Source: Candidatus Aminicenantes bacterium UBA4085
Lineage (GTDB): Bacteria; Acidobacteriota; Aminicenantia; Aminicenantales; UBA4085
Length of the DNA: 8,164 nt
NCBI GenBank assembly: GCA_002383325.1
Contig: DFYJ01000089.1
Coordinates: forward strand, 18,425-26,588
Direction of reading: 5' to 3'
A program made the position numbers and the translations under genes. Below the pieces are notes generated by a model. The model did no database searches, had not been told where the DNA came from, and was given only the letters and a program-made list of their open reading frames with translations. This document shows, piece by piece, positions 5,424 through 8,164 of the stretch (position 1 is the first letter of the stretch; every line of letters starts with the position of its first letter).

Positions 5424-6812
5424 TCAGACCGTGGCCGCCGCCTCGACCTGAGCCGCGGTCTTGGGGATCGGCCGGCCCAGGATCCGCCCGCCGTCCCGGG
5501 TTACCAGGATGTCGTCCTCGATCCGAACGCCGCCGAAGCCGCGGTAGGCGTCCAGCTTGTCGTAGACCACGAAATCGAGGGCCTTGCCTTCCGCTTTCCA
5601 CTGGTCGATCAGGGCCGGGATGAAGTAGATCCCCGGCTCCACGGTCATGACGTGGCCGGGCTGGAGCGGGCGGGCCATCCGCAGGTAGGCCAGGCCGAAC
5701 TGGCGGCTCCGCTCGATCGAGGCGTCGTAGCCGACGTTGTTCTCGCCCAGGTTCTCCATGTCGTGCACGTCCAGGCCCATCATATGCCCCAGGCCATGCG
5801 GGAAGAAAAGGGCTTGCGCGCCCCGGGCCACGGCTTCGGCCGAATCGCCCCTCATCAACCCGATGGACTTGAGGCCGTCGACGATGATGCGGGCGGCCAG
5901 GAGATGGACCTCCTTGTAGGGCAGGCCGGGCTTGGCGGCCATGATTGCGCCGACGTTGGCCGCGTGGACGATCTCGTAGATATCGCGCTGGCGGGCCGTG
6001 AACTTGCCGCCGACGGGGATGGTCCGGGTAATATCGGAGGCATAATGGCTGGCCGATTCGGCCCCGCTGTCGACCACCAGGAGGCGGCCCTTGGTCAGCT
6101 TGTTGGCGTGGCCGTGGTTGTGGAGGACCTGTCCATTGACGCTCAGGATGGTCGGGAAGGCCGTGGCGCCGCCCTCGGCCCTAGCGATGCCGTCGATGCG
6201 GCCGGCGATGGAGCGCTCGTAGACGCCCGGCTGGGCCATCCGCATGGCGGTTTCATACATCTTGTAGGTCGTGGTCAGGGCCGCTTCGATCTCCGCCACC
6301 TCGGCCTCGGATTTGATGGAGCGCTGGGCCACGACGGCCCGGACGAGGGCCTGGGACGCGCGGGACTTGGCCTCGGCCGGCGGCACGCCCAGCCACTCCT
6401 CCATCTTGAGCCTGTGCTCGGCCCGGTACGGCGGCAGGAGATGGACCATTCGGCCGCGGGCCAAGGCCTGACGGAGATAATCCGCCGCATCGGTCGACGG
6501 CCGGGTTGCCCGTACGCCCACCTCGGCCGCCCGCTCCTTGAGCGTGGGCAGGAAGCCCATCCAGATGATGTCCTCGAGGCCGATGTCGTCGCCGAAGAGG
6601 ATGTCCGTGCCCTCATCGACGTCGACGATGCCGGCCAGGCCGGGCGAATCGAGCCCGAAGAAGTAAAGGAACGAAGAGTCCTGCCGGAAGGGATAGCCGT
6701 TGGCCGCGTAGTTCATGGGGCTTTCGTCGTTGCCCAGGAACAGGGCCAGGCCGGAGCCGAGATCCCGTCGCAGGCGGCGGCGGCGGGCGGAGTAGGTGCG
6801 GGCGTCGAACAT
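5424..6812 (-). CDS. pepP: Xaa-Pro aminopeptidase (aminopeptidase P, peptidase family M24B)
   Basis: This is a 462-residue protein, close to E. coli PepP in length and order. The N-terminal AMP_N domain (about 1-140) starts with an Arg-rich helix and contains NGYPFRQDSSFLYFFGLD, the typical PepP YPFRQ..F.Y.TG motif. The C-terminal pita-bread domain (about 165-445) carries the five metal ligands: Asp248 (VVDSGAE), Asp260 (SDITRT), His343 (HGLGHMMGLD), Glu392 (TVEPGIY) and Glu432 (RIEDDI). It also has His350 in VHD and an HNHGH at 231-235. The enzyme removes an N-terminal residue preceding proline and is normally a cytoplasmic di-metal (Mn) enzyme; no signal peptide is seen. Two ATGs compete: 6812 has GGGAGG with a 6-nt spacer, while 6818 directly abuts that GGGAGG, so 6812 is preferred. 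It is the first gene of the leftward operon, followed by the nitrilase gene after 29 bp. Confidence 0.92.
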   Translation of the reverse strand: MFDARTYSARRRRLRRDLGSGLALFLGNDESPMNYAANGYPFRQDSSFLYFFGLDSPGLAGIVDVDEGTDILFGDDIGLEDIIWMGFLPTLKERAAEVGVRATRPSTDAADYLRQALARGRMVHLLPPYRAEHRLKMEEWLGVPPAEAKSRASQALVRAVVAQRSIKSEAEVAEIEAALTTTYKMYETAMRMAQPGVYERSIAGRIDGIARAEGGATAFPTILSVNGQVLHNHGHANKLTKGRLLVVDSGAESASHYASDITRTIPVGGKFTARQRDIYEIVHAANVGAIMAAKPGLPYKEVHLLAARIIVDGLKSIGLMRGDSAEAVARGAQALFFPHGLGHMMGLDVHDMENLGENNVGYDASIERSRQFGLAYLRMARPLQPGHVMTVEPGIYFIPALIDQWKAEGKALDFVVYDKLDAYRGFGGVRIEDDILVTRDGGRILGRPIPKTAAQVEAAATV

Positions 6813-6818
6813 GGGCAT

Positions 6819-6824
6819 CCTCCC
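6819..6824 (-). promoter_or_regulatory. Ribosome-binding site that selects the pepP start
   Basis: On the minus strand GGGAGG lies 6 nt upstream of the ATG at 6812 and directly touches the alternative ATG at 6818. The spacing favours 6812 (protein beginning MFDARTYS). Confidence 0.7.
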
Positions 6825-6858
6825 GGAGAAAAGATCGAACGCGCGGGCGATCACAGGG

Positions 6859-6887
6859 AGAGTAACAGACTCGGACCGGACAGTCAA
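6859..6887 (-). promoter_or_regulatory. Candidate sigma70-type promoter of the pepP-nitrilase-nusG-like operon
   Basis: On the minus strand TTGACT (6882-6887, five of six consensus positions; only the last base departs) is followed after exactly 17 bp by TACTCT (6859-6864, T, A and final T conserved). The predicted start near 6852 would give a leader of about 40 nt before the pepP ATG. The -10 box is weak. Confidence 0.5.
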
Positions 6888-6899
6888 AGACGATCCGAC

Positions 6900-6932
6900 T
6901 TGACGAAACCGAGGAGGGATGCTACCTATCTT
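6900..6932 (+). promoter_or_regulatory. Weak candidate promoter of the thioredoxin-fusion gene
   Basis: TTGACG (6900-6905) is a good -35 box (five of six). The -10 region is not clear: TACCTA (6923-6928) has 17-bp spacing but a poor match, and TATCTT (6927-6932) matches better but has a 21-bp spacer. Position and orientation fit the gene starting at 6977. Confidence 0.35.
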
Positions 6933-6976
6933 CCCCGACGGGATCGGTTGTTACCGGATTCGAGAGGAGAAACGAC

Positions 6977-8092
6977 GTGCGGCGAAATCGAGCCCGGGCT
7001 GCTGCGGCGGGACTCCTTCTCTGCCTGCTCTCGGCCGCGTCGGCACGCGGGCAGGTCAGGATCGGGAAAATCCTGTCTCCCTCGACGATCAACCGGTATC
7101 AAAGCCGCCACCTCGTCCTGATCGACTTCTGGGCTACCTGGTGCGGGCCGTGCATCGTAGCCGGCAGGCAGCTGGAAGTCCTGCTGGAGGCCTTTAAGGA
7201 CGATCTGACGATCGTCTCGCTGTCCAGCGAGAGTGAGCCGGTCGTCCGTAAGTTCATCGCAGCCAATCCGTCGCGGCTGACCGTGGCCCTCGATGACGGA
7301 AACCGGACTTTCGACTTCTACGGGGTTAAGGACACCGTGCCTTATGCGGTCCTGCTGAATCCCCGCGGCCGGGTCCTGTGGCGGGGCCATCCTTCGGATC
7401 TTTCGGCGGACCGGCTGGCCCGGCTCATCAACCAGAATCGAGGGGTAAAGACCGACCCTTCAGCGCCCGTCATCCGGATCGCCGGAGGGGCGGCCGTTGT
7501 CCCCAAGCCCGCCGATCCCGGCCTCCTCTCGGTCTCTCTCTCCTCGGCCACAGACAGCCGCTTCATCGTCACGGACGAGGGGATTGATTTCCTGGGCCGG
7601 AGCAGCCGGCTTTTCGGCGAGATCCTGAGAAAATCCCGGCATGATATCCAGGTCGAGAACGACCCGTTGATCCAAGTCCGGATCGGCTCCCGCTTGTGGC
7701 AGGCCGGCCCCGAGGCGGTCCTGGCCGGGATTTTGGGCCGGCTCAAGTGGACCCACCGCGTCGCGGTCGAGCCGACCGCCTATTACAAGCTGACTGTGGA
7801 AGACCCGAAGCGGCTGTGGAACAGCCGGCGCTTCGACCTGGGGCGGTACGATGGAGCTTGTCTGGTCGGTGAAGAAAGCATCTCCGTGGACAATGCCACC
7901 ATCGACGAGTTCGCTTTCCGGCTTTCGGAAGTGCTGGACTACCCCGTCTACACACTCTACGACTCCCCGGTGAAGAGGGATTGGATCGTTCACTACCGAA
8001 ACCTGGACTTGGCCCGCAGCGAGCTGAACAGCGAGCTCGGCCTCCGCCTGGAGCTGACGACAGGCGAGCGCGAAGTCCACTATTTTCGCTGA
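6977..8092 (+). CDS. Exported thioredoxin-like protein with C-terminal DUF3738/TIGR03435-like domain
   Basis: This is a 371-residue protein. Residues 1-25 form a signal peptide (Arg-rich start, then AAAAGLLLCLLSAASARG), so it acts outside the cytoplasm. Residues about 28-155 are a TlpA/thioredoxin-type domain with the redox motif WATWCGPC (Cys56, Cys59) and the cis-proline at Val121-Pro122 before a YAVLLNPRGRVLWRG strand. After a linker (about 156-183), residues 184-371 form a second domain. Its end, with NATIDEFAFRLSEVLDYPV (306-323) and LGLRLEL (354-360), follows the closing pattern of DUF3738/TIGR03435, a domain expanded in Acidobacteria and of unknown function. The fusion suggests a redox role at the cell envelope, but partner and direction (oxidation or reduction) are unknown. 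The start is GTG, supported by AGAGGAGA (6963-6970) with a 6-nt spacer; no in-frame ATG lies near. The gene is divergent from pepP and has no close partner to its right in the window. Confidence 0.88.
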   Translation: MRRNRARAAAAGLLLCLLSAASARGQVRIGKILSPSTINRYQSRHLVLIDFWATWCGPCIVAGRQLEVLLEAFKDDLTIVSLSSESEPVVRKFIAANPSRLTVALDDGNRTFDFYGVKDTVPYAVLLNPRGRVLWRGHPSDLSADRLARLINQNRGVKTDPSAPVIRIAGGAAVVPKPADPGLLSVSLSSATDSRFIVTDEGIDFLGRSSRLFGEILRKSRHDIQVENDPLIQVRIGSRLWQAGPEAVLAGILGRLKWTHRVAVEPTAYYKLTVEDPKRLWNSRRFDLGRYDGACLVGEESISVDNATIDEFAFRLSEVLDYPVYTLYDSPVKRDWIVHYRNLDLARSELNSELGLRLELTTGEREVHYFR

Positions 8093-8164
8093 GCCGGGAT
8101 CCGGGCAGACCGCAGCCTCTCCAGCCGAGGGGGATTAAAAAACAAGGAAGAAAAAGGCGGCGGG

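Noticed and set aside
5652..7121. A very long open frame on the plus strand, 489 codons, opposite pepP
   Set aside because: It is antisense to a gene with complete M24 metal ligands, has no family motif, and such open frames are common opposite GC-rich genes.
6919..7197. Small open frame starting at an ATG just after GAGGAGGG upstream of the thioredoxin-fusion gene
   Set aside because: The Shine-Dalgarno-like string touches the ATG with no spacer, and the frame overlaps the thioredoxin gene by more than 200 bp without any recognisable feature.

Overview
The window is about 8.2 kb of GC-rich bacterial chromosome, densely coding, with eight complete protein genes and one truncated gene at the left edge. 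High GC, signal peptides on the envelope proteins, a beta-barrel-like outer-membrane protein and a thioredoxin fused to what looks like a DUF3738/TIGR03435 domain (a domain prominent in Acidobacteriota) suggest a Gram-negative, acidobacterium-like organism. Aminicenantia is one candidate. This placement is inference and was not tested by phylogeny. I see no tRNA, rRNA, CRISPR array, insertion sequence, phage gene or recognisable defence system.

Layout. (1) At 1-148 the N-terminus of a single-pass membrane protein runs leftward out of the window. (2) A rightward cluster follows: a small FmdB-type zinc-ribbon protein (256-471), an outer-membrane beta-barrel-like protein (578-1204), a secreted subtilisin-type protease with an inserted beta-rich domain (1219-2889) and a secreted GHL10/DUF187 glycosyl-hydrolase-like protein (2948-4078). 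Gaps are 106, 14 and 58 bp, so co-transcription is plausible. (3) A leftward operon on the minus strand reads PepP-type aminopeptidase (6812-5424), nitrilase-superfamily hydrolase (5394-4564), then a NusG paralogue (4553-4071), with gaps of 29 and 10 bp. Its last gene meets the GHL10 gene tail to tail, and the two coding regions overlap by 8 bp. (4) A rightward gene for an exported thioredoxin with a C-terminal DUF3738-like domain (6977-8092) is divergent from pepP. The 164-bp spacer holds two back-to-back sigma70-like -35 boxes only 12 bp apart.

How the genes may work together. The rightward cluster encodes mainly envelope or secreted proteins (barrel, protease, glycan-hydrolase-like protein), consistent with cell-surface or extracellular polymer turnover. 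The leftward operon combines peptide and amide hydrolysis with a specialised elongation factor whose targets are not visible here.

Most worth a second look: the nitrilase homologue keeps Glu40 and Cys152 but has Met115 where the catalytic Lys should be; the fmdB-like gene appears leaderless; a NusG paralogue sits at the end of a small catabolic operon with no long operon beside it; and the thioredoxin-DUF3738 fusion. The window otherwise looks like ordinary chromosome, and I did not find a clear new multi-gene system.
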